Shown in pieces: positions 1-9,036 of a DNA stretch of 64,000 nucleotides. The notes under the pieces are model-generated. The model was not told the DNA's origin and ran no database searches. It worked only from the letters and a program-made list of their open reading frames with translations. This DNA comes from JBEBVQ01 sp964527735 (GTDB lineage Bacteria; Bacteroidota; Bacteroidia; Chitinophagales; Chitinophagaceae). The position numbers and the translations under genes were made by a program. The DNA lies in NCBI GenBank assembly GCA_964527735.1, contig CAZGPG010000020.1:1-64000 (forward strand). Direction: 5' to 3'. Position 1 is the first letter of the stretch. Each line of letters opens with the position of its first letter.

Positions 1-36
1 CACATTTTCCACATTCAACACATTTGTCACATTTTA
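1..36. repeat. Intergenic repeat, CACATT family, partial copy
   Basis: Short A/C-rich stretch made of CACATT(T) and CAACACA units just past the maeB stop codon. It matches the right half of the hairpin repeat at 26267-26317, where the same CACATTTGTCACATT string follows the stem. Only part of the element lies in the window; its other arm would be left of position 1. It is non-coding. Confidence 0.55.
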
Positions 37-40
37 ACTA

Positions 41-2320
41 TTAATAATCCTGTTCTTTTACCTGTGCCTCCATAACGGATATTGCTACCATGTTTACTAT
101 CTGCCGCACTGAGCTGCCCAACTGGAGCACGTGCACCGGTTTCCGCAATCCCAGTAAAATAGGCCCTACTGCCTCTGCTCCCCCTACTTCCTGCAACAGA
201 TGATAAGCAATATTGCCCGCCGCCAGGTTCGGAAAGATCAGTACGTTGGGCGACTCCTGCACCAGATCGGAGAACGGGTAATTTTCACGGAGCAGATCCT
301 TGTTAAAGGCAAGTCCGGCCTGCATTTCTCCATCAATGATGATATCCGGATGCAATTCTTTGATACGGGCTACGGCATTGCGCATAACAATGGCTTCAGG
401 AGAAGCGCTGCTACCAAAGTTGGAATATGACAGCATTACAATACGCGGCCTGATATTAAAACTGGCCACAGCACGGGCAGTCTGCAGGGTAATATCTACC
501 AGCTCATCTTCTGTCGGATTAAAATTTACAGTGGTGTCGGAAAAGAACAGAGGGCCTTTCCGGGTAAGCATCATATACATACCGGCAACCCGCTTTGCGC
601 GTTCATGCATACCAATGATCTCCAGCGCCGGGCGCAAGGTATCCGGATACTGCCGGGTAAGCCCGGATAATAATGCATCTGCTTCTCCGGCCTCCACCAT
701 CATACAACCGAAATAAGGCCGCTCGCGCATAATTTTACGCGCTTCATACAAGTTGTACCCGCGGCGTTTGCGTTTTTCAAAAAACAAATCGCCGTACGCT
801 CTGCGCTTTTCCTCCTGTGCCTCACTACGCGGATCCATAATTGTGACGCCGGCAAGCTGAAGACCGTTCTCTGCTATCAGCCGGTTTATTTTCTGCTCAT
901 TTCCCAACAGGATGGGAATAGCAATTTTTTCATCCCGCACAATCTGTGCCGCCTTAAGGACTTTCAGATTCTCCGCCTCTGCAAATACCACTCGTTTGGG
1001 ATTTTGCTTCGCCTTATTGATCAGGAAGCGGAGGATGTTATCATCCGAACCAAGCCTGCGATACAACTCCGCTTCATAAGCTTCCCAGTCGGCAACCGGC
1101 TTTTTGGCCACACCACTTTCCATTGCGGCCCGCGCCACAGCAGGCGCTACCGTTACCAGCAGCCGCGGGTCGATCGGTTTGGGAATGATATAGGTGGGAC
1201 CGAAGTACAGACTTTTTTCTTTATAGGCTACATTGACTATATCCGGTACCGGCTCTTTCGCCAATTGCGCCAGCGCCTTTACTGCGGCCAGCTTCATTTC
1301 TTCGTTAATGGCGGTAGCACGTACATCCAGCGCCCCGCGAAAAATATAGGGAAAGCCGAGCACATTATTTACCTGGTTGGGATAATCGCTGCGGCCGGTA
1401 GCCATGATCACGTCCGGGCGGGCAGCAACTGCATCCTCATATGGTATTTCAGGATCAGGATTGGCCAACGCAAAGACCACCGGTTTGTCCGCCATTGCTT
1501 TGATCATTTCACCCGAAACAATATTACCTTTCGACAAGCCGATAAAAACATCCGCACCCTTCATCGCTTCCGAGAGCGTCATTTCCTGCACATCCTTTGC
1601 AAATATTTTTTTATTATCGTCGAGATTTGTCCGCCGGGTGGTGATCAGCCCTTTGCTGTCAAACATATATATGTTGGCAACATCCGCACCCAGCGCAATG
1701 TATATTTTGCAGCACGATATCGCCGACGCCCCGGCCCCACTGACCACAAACCGCACCCTTGAAATATCCTTTTCCACCAACTCCAGCGCATTCAGAAGCG
1801 CTGCGCCTGAGATGATCGCCGTGCCGTGCTGATCGTCATGCATGATGGGAATACTTAATTCTTTCTTTAACCGCTCCTCTATTTCGAAGCATTCGGGGGA
1901 TTTGATATCTTCAAGATTAATACCACCGAATGTAGGCTCCAGCGCTTTCACTACGTTGACAAACTCATCCACTCCATACGCATTCAGCTCGATATCAAAT
2001 ACATCAATATCAGCAAATATCTTGAACAGCAGCCCTTTCCCTTCCATAACCGGCTTGGAGGCCTCGGGACCTATATCACCCAACCCAAGCACAGCCGTAC
2101 CATTGCTGATCACCGCTACCAGGTTGCCCTTTGCGGTATAGCGATATACGGCCTCCACATCTTTGTGTATTTCCTTACAAGGTTCGGCCACACCCGGTGA
2201 ATAGGCCAGAGCAAGATCACGTTGGGTTTTTGTTGCTTTAGTCGGGATCACTTCTATCTTGCCCGGCCTGCCCTGTTCATGGTATTCGAGCGCATCTTCT
2301 TTACGAATCAATTGTGCCAT
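41..2320 (-). CDS. maeB: NADP-dependent malic enzyme with C-terminal phosphotransacetylase-like domain
   Basis: 759-residue cytoplasmic enzyme that oxidatively decarboxylates malate to pyruvate with reduction of NADP. The N-terminal ~430 residues are the malic enzyme: the early YSPGVAEPC motif, the MHDDQHGTA motif of the catalytic domain, and an NAD(P)-binding segment VVSGAGASA. Residues ~430-759 resemble phosphate acetyltransferase, the usual arrangement of long bacterial MaeB; in this family that domain is thought to be regulatory rather than catalytic. Length is typical. The start is the ATG at 2318-2320, giving the conserved opening MAQLIRKEDALEYHE. The gene stands alone, divergent from the penicillin-binding protein gene, and its 3' end abuts a repeat at the left edge. 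Confidence 0.96.
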   Translation of the reverse strand: MAQLIRKEDALEYHEQGRPGKIEVIPTKATKTQRDLALAYSPGVAEPCKEIHKDVEAVYRYTAKGNLVAVISNGTAVLGLGDIGPEASKPVMEGKGLLFKIFADIDVFDIELNAYGVDEFVNVVKALEPTFGGINLEDIKSPECFEIEERLKKELSIPIMHDDQHGTAIISGAALLNALELVEKDISRVRFVVSGAGASAISCCKIYIALGADVANIYMFDSKGLITTRRTNLDDNKKIFAKDVQEMTLSEAMKGADVFIGLSKGNIVSGEMIKAMADKPVVFALANPDPEIPYEDAVAARPDVIMATGRSDYPNQVNNVLGFPYIFRGALDVRATAINEEMKLAAVKALAQLAKEPVPDIVNVAYKEKSLYFGPTYIIPKPIDPRLLVTVAPAVARAAMESGVAKKPVADWEAYEAELYRRLGSDDNILRFLINKAKQNPKRVVFAEAENLKVLKAAQIVRDEKIAIPILLGNEQKINRLIAENGLQLAGVTIMDPRSEAQEEKRRAYGDLFFEKRKRRGYNLYEARKIMRERPYFGCMMVEAGEADALLSGLTRQYPDTLRPALEIIGMHERAKRVAGMYMMLTRKGPLFFSDTTVNFNPTEDELVDITLQTARAVASFNIRPRIVMLSYSNFGSSASPEAIVMRNAVARIKELHPDIIIDGEMQAGLAFNKDLLRENYPFSDLVQESPNVLIFPNLAAGNIAYHLLQEVGGAEAVGPILLGLRKPVHVLQLGSSVRQIVNMVAISVMEAQVKEQDY

Positions 2321-2522
2321 TATCTGTTATACGTTTTTCCTCAAATGGAAGGAAAGGTACAAAGAAACTAAACAGCGTGAATCATACCAGGTCTGATCAT
2401 CAGAAAAAATAATTTCCAACGCGTATCATGCACAAACCCAACTATCCGAAATGCATATTTTATTCTTTCATTGCCATATAATGGTGTTTTAAAAAAAGCG
2501 CTCCGGCAAAGCCGAAAAATGA

Positions 2523-2530
2523 TAGTTTTG
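2523..2530 (+). promoter_or_regulatory. Bacteroidota -7 promoter element (TAGTTTTG)
   Basis: Perfect match to the Bacteroidota sigma-A -7 consensus TAnnTTTG, 24 bases before the penicillin-binding protein ATG at 2554. It overlaps the alternative GTG at 2530, which argues that translation starts at 2554. No clear -33 TTTG was found. Confidence 0.55.
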
Positions 2531-2553
2531 TGCCTGGTCATAGTATACACCTC

Positions 2554-4785
2554 ATGAAACGTTCCGTACGGATATTATGGCAGTTGTTTATTGCCGGTTT
2601 TATTTTGTTCAACCTGGTTGTCCTCGCTTTTTATTTTAACTGGACGGGCAATATGCCGCCCGAGCATGTGTATGAAAATCCGAGCAACAATCTCTCGTCT
2701 GAAGTATATGCCGCAGATGGCGCGCTGCTGGGCCGGTATTATGTGCAGGATCGCTCCAACAGCAAGTACCACGAAATTTCGCCCAATGTGCTCAACGCCC
2801 TGATCGCTACCGAAGACGAACGGTTTTATGATCATTCCGGGATTGACGGCAAGGCAATTGCACGGGCTGTGTTCTTTTTGGGGAAGCAGGGCGGCGGCAG
2901 CACAATCACCCAGCAATTGGCTAAAAACCTCTTCGGCCGTCAGCGTCCCAGTATCTTCACCATGCCCGTTATCAAGCTGAAGGAATGGGTAATGGCCGTA
3001 AAGCTGGAACGTAACCTGACAAAAAACGAGATCATTACATTATATCTGAATACGGTTCCCTTCGGAGATAATGTGTACGGCATCAAAAATGCGGCACTGA
3101 CCTTCTACAACAAAACACCCGATGAGCTGACCGTGGATGAGGCAGCCGTACTGATCGGGATGCTGAAGGCCAATACATATTACAATCCCCGGCTGCACCC
3201 GGATCGTTCGCAAGCACGCAGGAACGTAGTATTGGAGCAGATGGTAAAGTCGAATATGCTGGAACGCGCGGAAGCAGAACGTCTCAAAGAGCTCCCGGTC
3301 GTACTCGATTACCACAAGCTGGACTATCACGAAGGTATTGCCCCTTATTTCAGACAGGTTGTGGAGCAGCAGGTAAAGAGAACCATGAAGGATACCCGCA
3401 ACCCGGCTACCGGAAAGCCTTATGACATCTATAAAGACGGACTGAGGATCTATACCACGTTAGATACCCGCATGCAGCGCTACGCCGAGCAGGCAGTGGA
3501 GCAGCATATGACTGAGCTGCAGCGTCAATTCATAGCACAGGCCGGCTACCGGGACGGCTCTGTATGGCGTAACCATATGAAAGTGATACACGCCGCCATG
3601 AAAACTTCCGGCCGCTATTATGCACTGAAGGAGCAGGGGCTGAGCGAAGAAGAAATAAAGACAGTGTTTGAAACGCCGGTACCTATGAAGGTGTTTGCCT
3701 GGAACAACCAGAAATATAAGGATACAGTCATGACCCCGCTGGACTCTATCATGTATATGAAAACTTTCCTCCAGACCGGCTTTATGGCCATGGATCCTTA
3801 TTCCGGTGAAGTAAAAGCATGGGTGGGTGGTATCAATCACGATTATTACCAGTTCGATCATGTAAACGTGAATACCAAACGCCAGGTAGGCTCCACGATC
3901 AAGCCACTGCTCTACTGCCTTGCGGTGGACAACGGATTTTCACCCTGTGGTATGGTGCAGACAGAAGCTCAGATGTTTAATAACAAGCCCTACGATGCGG
4001 GCGGGTCAAAACACGGGGAGATTACCATGCAGCGGGCGCTGGCATTTTCCGTCAACAATGCTGCCCTGTATATCTTAAAGCAGGTAGGCGTCAATGCTTT
4101 TGTTGATTTTGCAGAAAAATGCGGGATCACCAGTAAAATTGAAAAATACCCCTCCGCAGCACTGGGCGTTTCCGATATTTCCCTGTTTGAAATGCTCGGG
4201 TCTTATACCATGTTTCCCGCTGCCGGTATGCATGCCCGCCCGCTATTTATCACCAGGATCGAAGATAAAAACGGCAACCTGGTCAAAGGTTTCGTATCCG
4301 AACAAAAAGAGATTATCAGCGCCGGGACCGCATTTAAAATGGTTCGCATGATGCAGGGCGTTGTAGACTACGGCACTGCAAAACGGCTGAGATACCGTTA
4401 TAATCTGAGTGGAGAAATGGCAGGCAAGACGGGTACTACCAACAAGCAGGCCGATGCGTGGTATATCGGCTATACACCGCAATTGCTGGCAGGCGCCTGG
4501 GTGGGATGCGACGACCGGTTCCTGCGTTTCCGGAGTGAAGCTTTAGGCCAGGGCGCTGCTGCGGCCCTCCCGATCTGGGCTTATTTCATGAAGAAAGTTT
4601 ATGCCGACAAAAATCTGGATCTGGATGCAGACGTACAGTTTCAGAAACCGGAGGGGTATGACGATTGCAACGTCCTCGATGAGACCAGCCTTATGCGGGC
4701 TAACAGCTACTATGACACGGAAAACGATGCCCCTGAAGAGCAGGCGCCGCAAATACCGCTGGAGGACTGGAACAACAGCAGATAG
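2554..4785 (+). CDS. Class A penicillin-binding protein (PBP1A type transglycosylase/transpeptidase)
   Basis: 743-residue bifunctional peptidoglycan synthase anchored in the inner membrane. Residues ~7-28 form the single membrane segment. The glycosyltransferase domain (~50-240) carries the catalytic ATEDERFYDH motif (Glu about 87) and GGSTITQQLAKNLF. The penicillin-binding domain (~400-700) has the full active-site set: STIK with serine about 447, SVN about 499 and KTGTT about 625. It therefore looks able both to polymerise glycan strands and to cross-link peptides in the periplasm. The ATG at 2554 is preferred over the in-frame GTG at 2530, which lies inside the promoter element. The acidic C-terminal tail has no recognisable domain. 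Which PBP1 subtype it represents cannot be settled from sequence alone. Confidence 0.95.
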   Translation: MKRSVRILWQLFIAGFILFNLVVLAFYFNWTGNMPPEHVYENPSNNLSSEVYAADGALLGRYYVQDRSNSKYHEISPNVLNALIATEDERFYDHSGIDGKAIARAVFFLGKQGGGSTITQQLAKNLFGRQRPSIFTMPVIKLKEWVMAVKLERNLTKNEIITLYLNTVPFGDNVYGIKNAALTFYNKTPDELTVDEAAVLIGMLKANTYYNPRLHPDRSQARRNVVLEQMVKSNMLERAEAERLKELPVVLDYHKLDYHEGIAPYFRQVVEQQVKRTMKDTRNPATGKPYDIYKDGLRIYTTLDTRMQRYAEQAVEQHMTELQRQFIAQAGYRDGSVWRNHMKVIHAAMKTSGRYYALKEQGLSEEEIKTVFETPVPMKVFAWNNQKYKDTVMTPLDSIMYMKTFLQTGFMAMDPYSGEVKAWVGGINHDYYQFDHVNVNTKRQVGSTIKPLLYCLAVDNGFSPCGMVQTEAQMFNNKPYDAGGSKHGEITMQRALAFSVNNAALYILKQVGVNAFVDFAEKCGITSKIEKYPSAALGVSDISLFEMLGSYTMFPAAGMHARPLFITRIEDKNGNLVKGFVSEQKEIISAGTAFKMVRMMQGVVDYGTAKRLRYRYNLSGEMAGKTGTTNKQADAWYIGYTPQLLAGAWVGCDDRFLRFRSEALGQGAAAALPIWAYFMKKVYADKNLDLDADVQFQKPEGYDDCNVLDETSLMRANSYYDTENDAPEEQAPQIPLEDWNNSR

Positions 4786-4824
4786 AAAGCCGGAAACCTT
4801 TAGCTTTTATCAGCCAATGAAACC

Positions 4825-4896
4825 ATTAGACTGATTAGCTAAATAATCCCTCGCGACAAACATTAGCTAATTGGCACATTTGCTAATTGGCTAATA
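4825..4896. repeat. Intergenic repeat, GCTAATTGGC family
   Basis: The gap before the HD-domain gene contains two direct copies of GCTAATTGGC (4866-4875 and 4882-4891) and related GATTAGCTAA strings that can pair with each other. Similar TTGCTAATTGGCTAAT strings are, from memory, scattered through other Bacteroidota genomes. It ends just before the ATG at 4909 and probably lies in that gene's leader. Confidence 0.5.
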
Positions 4897-4908
4897 AATT
4901 TGATCAGA

Positions 4909-6132
4909 ATGCCAACACACAAAGGAAAAATAATTAATGATCCGGTATATGGTTTTCTCCGCTTCCCGGAGCCGGAGCTGATGCAGATAATAGAACACCC
5001 CTGGTTTCAGCGGCTCCGTTACATCCGGCAAATGGGCATGGCACACCTCGTATATCCCGGAGCAGAACATACCAGATTTCATCATTCCCTGGGCGCCTGC
5101 CACCTGATGGGCAAAGCCCTGGATGAGCTAAAGATTAAAAATGTCCCCTTCACAACCGAAGAATGTACGGCTGCACGAATGGCTATTTTGCTCCATGATG
5201 TAGGCCACGGACCATTCTCTCATGCACTGGAACATTCACTTGTGGAAGGTATCACTCATGAAAACATTTCCCGGCTCATCATGCAGCGTATCAACAGGGA
5301 AAGCGGGGGCATCCTGGATACGGCGATCGAAATATTCGAGCATACCCACCCTAAAAAATACCTGCACCAACTGGTATCCAGCCAACTGGATGTAGACCGG
5401 ATGGATTACCTCAACCGGGACAGCTTCTATACCGGCGTATCGGAAGGCGTAATCGGCTATGACCGTATCCTGCAGATGCTTACCGTACAGGATGAAGAGC
5501 TGGCCGTAGAAGAAAAAGGTATTCATTCGGTCGAAAAATTCATTATTGCACGCAGACTGATGTACTGGCAAGTATACCTGCACAAAACCGTGCTCGGCTC
5601 AGAGCACCTGTTGATCAACATCCTCAAGCGCGCTAAAGAACTGGCCCGCAACCATGCGGATCTGTTTGCCACACCCGCTCTGCGTCATTTTCTCTATGGC
5701 CGGATAACCTCAGATGATTTCCGGGAAAACCCGATACATCTCGAACAGTTCTGCATGATGGACGATACGGATGTGCTGGTCTCTATTAAAATATGGCAGG
5801 AGCATCCTGATCCGGTACTTTCAAAGCTGTGCCGGATGCTGATCCGCAGAAAACTCTATAAGGTAATATTCAGTCCGGAGCCACAGGAAACAATGTTAGC
5901 CATCAAAACGGAAGAGATCATGCGCCGGCTGGACATCGGCGAAAAGGAAGCAGCTTATTTTGCATTTACAGGTATCACCTCCAATAATACATATGACACA
6001 ACCGATGAGCGGATCCTGATTGCGCTGAAAGACGGAACGGTATCCGATATATCCGATATTGAAAATACCCTGGTCAACCAAACCACAGCCCGGCCGGTAC
6101 ATAAACACTATCTGATTTATACAGAAGGATAA
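4909..6132 (+). CDS. HD-domain phosphohydrolase (dNTPase-like)
   Basis: 407-residue cytoplasmic protein of the HD superfamily, related to the YdhJ/SAMHD1-like branch. Metal-binding residues are visible in order: HHSLGACH (~50), LLHDVGHGPFSHALEH (~88-103) and SQLDVDRMDYL (~160-170). In characterised relatives this fold hydrolyses nucleotide triphosphates or other phosphoesters; the substrate here cannot be read from sequence. The start is taken as the ATG at 4909, giving MPTHKGKIINDPVYGF, rather than an upstream TTG at 4900. It follows the penicillin-binding protein gene after a 123-bp gap filled by a repeat and converges on the response regulator at 6240. Confidence 0.88.
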   Translation: MPTHKGKIINDPVYGFLRFPEPELMQIIEHPWFQRLRYIRQMGMAHLVYPGAEHTRFHHSLGACHLMGKALDELKIKNVPFTTEECTAARMAILLHDVGHGPFSHALEHSLVEGITHENISRLIMQRINRESGGILDTAIEIFEHTHPKKYLHQLVSSQLDVDRMDYLNRDSFYTGVSEGVIGYDRILQMLTVQDEELAVEEKGIHSVEKFIIARRLMYWQVYLHKTVLGSEHLLINILKRAKELARNHADLFATPALRHFLYGRITSDDFRENPIHLEQFCMMDDTDVLVSIKIWQEHPDPVLSKLCRMLIRRKLYKVIFSPEPQETMLAIKTEEIMRRLDIGEKEAAYFAFTGITSNNTYDTTDERILIALKDGTVSDISDIENTLVNQTTARPVHKHYLIYTEG

Positions 6133-6168
6133 TCATTTTTCTATCAGGCATCCCTGTAAAACGAAACA

Positions 6169-6226
6169 GGGCGAATGCAATTCATCAGATGGGTGTTGGA
6201 TTATATTGGGCGAATGCAATTCGCCC
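6169..6226. repeat. Palindromic repeat GGGCGAAT-GCA-ATTCGCCC plus decayed copy
   Basis: A perfect 8-bp-arm palindrome (6208-6226) sits between two convergent genes. A second copy of GGGCGAATGCAATTC (6169-6183), exactly 39 bp earlier, has lost its closing arm. From memory this GGGCGAATGCAATTCGCCC unit is a common intergenic repeat in Bacteroidota. The hairpin may also act as a weak bidirectional terminator, but no T-run follows. Confidence 0.7.
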
Positions 6227-6239
6227 CTACATTTCCTGA

Positions 6240-6878
6240 TTATTGCGCCAACCCGCTAAGCAGCGCTTTTTTAACTAATGCGGCGGTATTGCTTACATCC
6301 AGCTTGAGCATAATACTGGCCCGATAATTCACAACGGTATTAACACTCAGATACAATTGCTCAGCAATCTGCGGACAGGTACCGCCATTTACCAGGAGCT
6401 GCAATATTTCCTTTTCCCTGAGCGTGAGCGTGGATTTGGAAGAACTTCTTTTCTGAATCCGCAGCGCTGCATGTTCCATCTTCTCTTTCATTGCCGGATC
6501 AAGAAATTCCTTTCCTTCAAATACAGTTTCGATCGCTGAGACCAGCATCCGCTCTTCTGCATTTTTCAGAATATACCCCAGCACACCATGCCGGAACATA
6601 TTCTGCGCATACAGGCTGCTGTCGAAATTGGTCAGCGTAAGTATCTTAAGCTGCGGATATTTCTTTATGATCACCGGGGCCAGCTCATCCCCGGTCTGGT
6701 CGGGGAGTTGTATATCCAACAATAAGACATCCGGCAATACCTTTTCCAGCCCTTCCATCAGCGATGCACCGTCGGGGTAAGTGCCGGTAAGCCGAATGTG
6801 GGGGTAGCGATGCAGTACATTCTGCACCCCTCCGATTACCAATGGATGGTCATCTGCTATTGCTATACGGATCTGCAT
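6240..6878 (-). CDS. NarL/LuxR-type response regulator (module 1)
   Basis: 212-residue two-component regulator. The receiver domain (1-120) has the acidic pair DD at 9-10, phospho-acceptor Asp55 in VLLLDIQLPD and the signalling lysine in GYILKNA. The C-terminal GerE helix-turn-helix (~145-210) has LTLREKEILQLL and the recognition region LYLSVNTVVNYRASI. It is presumably phosphorylated by the kinase encoded just upstream (stop at 6913, 34-bp gap) and then binds promoters. The start at 6878 gives MQIRIAIADDHP, as in the two paralogues in this window, all with Asp55. A longer in-frame start at 6947 would overlap the kinase gene and add an unrelated leader. Its target is unknown; the divergent T9SS gene at 9037 is the obvious candidate. 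Confidence 0.93.
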   Translation of the reverse strand: MQIRIAIADDHPLVIGGVQNVLHRYPHIRLTGTYPDGASLMEGLEKVLPDVLLLDIQLPDQTGDELAPVIIKKYPQLKILTLTNFDSSLYAQNMFRHGVLGYILKNAEERMLVSAIETVFEGKEFLDPAMKEKMEHAALRIQKRSSSKSTLTLREKEILQLLVNGGTCPQIAEQLYLSVNTVVNYRASIMLKLDVSNTAALVKKALLSGLAQ

Positions 6879-6912
6879 ACATTTTGCCGGTACAAATTTA
6901 CATCTTTTCCTA

Positions 6913-8880
6913 TCAGCTACCAGACAAGCGTTCCCGTTCAAATTCAATATAAACAGTAGTATTCCTGCCCGGAGCAGACATAATGGATATCTCCCCTTTC
7001 AACGCCTGTACCCGGTAACGGAGGTTCTGCAGCCCGATACCATCGTATTCCCGGTCTGTATCGAAACCGATACCATTATCTTCCACTGTGATGCTCAGCT
7101 TTCCCCCATCCTCACGGATGAGGATAGCTGCGTATGTGGCACGTGCATGCTTCACCACATTCTGCACCAGTTCCTGCGTGATCCGGTACAGCAGCAGCTC
7201 AACAGATTTATCCAGTCCATAGAAATCTCCCTGGAACTGCAATTCTATTTCCAGCTGATTGCCGGCATTAATATTATCACAGTAAATACCCAGCGCATCT
7301 TCGAGGCTATGCCGGATGAGCACGTCAGGCATCAGATTGTGTGCAGTTTTTCTTACCTCAGAAGCTATATCATGCAATATGCTTCTCAGATCGCCAAGTT
7401 TCCGGATATGCGCCACCTCTGGGTTCTCTTCTTTCACAGCGCCCAGTGTCAGGCTTGCCGAAACCAGCATGCCACCGATCCCGTCGTGCAGTTCACGCGC
7501 AATACGCGCACGTTCCTGCTCTTCCCCCTTCATGATCGCTTTCAGCTGGCTGATCTCCTGCTCCTGCTGCCAGGTGCGCATTTGTTCCGTTTGCAAATTT
7601 TGCCGGTTACGGTAACTGCGGTACAGACTAATCATAAAAGCTGTCATCAGCAGCGCTCCGCCGGCAATGCTGGCGATCCACAAGTTCTTTATCTTAAGCT
7701 GCGCCTCCTGCCGCGTAAGCCGGAGCGCACTACGGGCAAGCGCCATGTCCTTTTCCGCTGTATGAAATCTAATTTCGAGTAAACGCACAGCCTGTACATT
7801 TTCTTTACTCATCAGGCTGTCCCTGATTTTGCTGTACCGGCGTTCATGCAAAAATGCTTTTTTATACTCCCCGGTTTTAGTGTATATATCCGCAAGTATC
7901 CTATGCCCATTACTTACATCCACGGGCATGCCGATGCTTTCAGATTCTGTTAGGAAATATTCCAGATAACGGATCGCATTTTTGTTATCGCCAAGCAGGA
8001 AGCTGGTATAACCCAACGGAAAATACGGAGAGATACGAATCATGCGGATACGGCTATCGCGGCTGAGTTGTTCCGCTTTCCTGAAACAGACCATTGCCTG
8101 CGCCGTATCTTTCTTGTACAGGAATACCCGGCCAAGACTGTTCATCAGGAGCGCTTGCTGTGCTTTCATTCCCTGTGCTGCGGCCAGTTTGTAGCCAGCT
8201 TCAAAACTTACCTGCGCCTCATCATACTTCCCGGTCATCCCCTGTGCCGCTCCCCGTATATTGAGCAACTGTACAAGCTGGCGATCGTAACCTTTTCTCC
8301 GCGCAATCCGTTCTCCCTGTTCGAGGTAAAAAAAACTTTCCTCGTATTGCCCCATTTGTCCGAAAAGGCTTGCCAGATTCCCATATATCGTTACAAGATG
8401 TTCCGGTTCTCCGAGATTATTCCGGGCCACCTCTTCCAGCGCCTTATAGAGATGGTATGCCGTATTCCGGAAATCTCCGGTATTTCCGAACACTTGAGAT
8501 GCCTGGATATAAATCCTGGACAGCAAGGAACTGTCCTGAAAAACAGGAGGACCGCCTGCGAGTAAGTCACGAAATATACGTATGCCTTCCTCACTTTTCC
8601 CCTGTTCTGTGTACAAAACGCCCAATCGCAGTGTTGCCCATCCTGCACCATCATTGAATCCGCTTTCACGACTATATACCAATGCCTTGTAAAACAACCG
8701 GCCGGCACTATCGGGCAGTGTATCACGGATAGCATCACCAGCCCGTATCAGACGCATGATAGTAGCCGTATCCGCCATTGTCTGCAATTGCAAACTGCCT
8801 TCTGCTCCCTTTCTCAGTACCTGCTGGGCCGTCGCATGTACACAGCAGGCGATCGCTATACATGTCAATAGCAAACGCAT
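6913..8880 (-). CDS. TPR-sensor histidine kinase (module 1)
   Basis: 655-residue membrane kinase. A signal sequence (MRLLLTCIAIACCVHATAQ) precedes ~370 residues of tetratricopeptide repeats that should lie in the periplasm. A single membrane span (~397-423) and a short coiled coil lead to a HisKA_3 dimerisation domain with the phospho-acceptor in ARELHDGIGG (His about 463), then a HATPase_c domain with ITQELVQNVVKHA and VEDNGIGFD. This is the NarX/DesK-like HPK7 class. TPR domains usually bind proteins or peptides, so the input may be a protein partner. The start at 8880 gives the best signal peptide; an upstream ATG at 8910 adds ten residues. It forms an operon with the response regulator at 6240 and is divergent from the T9SS gene at 9037 across 156 bp. 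Confidence 0.92.
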   Translation of the reverse strand: MRLLLTCIAIACCVHATAQQVLRKGAEGSLQLQTMADTATIMRLIRAGDAIRDTLPDSAGRLFYKALVYSRESGFNDGAGWATLRLGVLYTEQGKSEEGIRIFRDLLAGGPPVFQDSSLLSRIYIQASQVFGNTGDFRNTAYHLYKALEEVARNNLGEPEHLVTIYGNLASLFGQMGQYEESFFYLEQGERIARRKGYDRQLVQLLNIRGAAQGMTGKYDEAQVSFEAGYKLAAAQGMKAQQALLMNSLGRVFLYKKDTAQAMVCFRKAEQLSRDSRIRMIRISPYFPLGYTSFLLGDNKNAIRYLEYFLTESESIGMPVDVSNGHRILADIYTKTGEYKKAFLHERRYSKIRDSLMSKENVQAVRLLEIRFHTAEKDMALARSALRLTRQEAQLKIKNLWIASIAGGALLMTAFMISLYRSYRNRQNLQTEQMRTWQQEQEISQLKAIMKGEEQERARIARELHDGIGGMLVSASLTLGAVKEENPEVAHIRKLGDLRSILHDIASEVRKTAHNLMPDVLIRHSLEDALGIYCDNINAGNQLEIELQFQGDFYGLDKSVELLLYRITQELVQNVVKHARATYAAILIREDGGKLSITVEDNGIGFDTDREYDGIGLQNLRYRVQALKGEISIMSAPGRNTTVYIEFERERLSGS

Positions 8881-8978
8881 ATATGTTACCATACGGGAAA
8901 TAAAAAGCATATTCTAATCTACAATAATAATTCCAGGAAAACGCATAGCAAAAACAATTATGGTATAAACATACTATC

Positions 8979-8992
8979 CTGACGTCGGTCAG
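8979..8992. promoter_or_regulatory. Candidate operator: inverted repeat CTGAC-GTCG-GTCAG
   Basis: A perfect 5-bp-arm inverted repeat lies six bases upstream of the -7 element TACCTTTG (8999-9006) of the T9SS gene, in the kinase/T9SS divergent intergenic region. Position and symmetry suit a dimeric regulator. Binding by the neighbouring response regulator is inference only. Confidence 0.35.
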
Positions 8993-8998
8993 CAAAAA

Positions 8999-9006
8999 TA
9001 CCTTTG
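8999..9006 (+). promoter_or_regulatory. Bacteroidota -7 promoter element (TACCTTTG)
   Basis: Perfect TAnnTTTG match 31 bases before the ATG at 9037. It would give a short leader and supports that start over the TTG-like start at 9004, which lies inside the element. Confidence 0.6.
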
Positions 9007-9036
9007 GTAGGCATAGTTTTTAAAGAAATAATCATT

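Noticed and set aside
1004..1762. 252-residue open frame on the plus strand inside maeB
   Set aside because: It is antisense to a well-supported gene and has no domain-like content; a shadow of codon bias.
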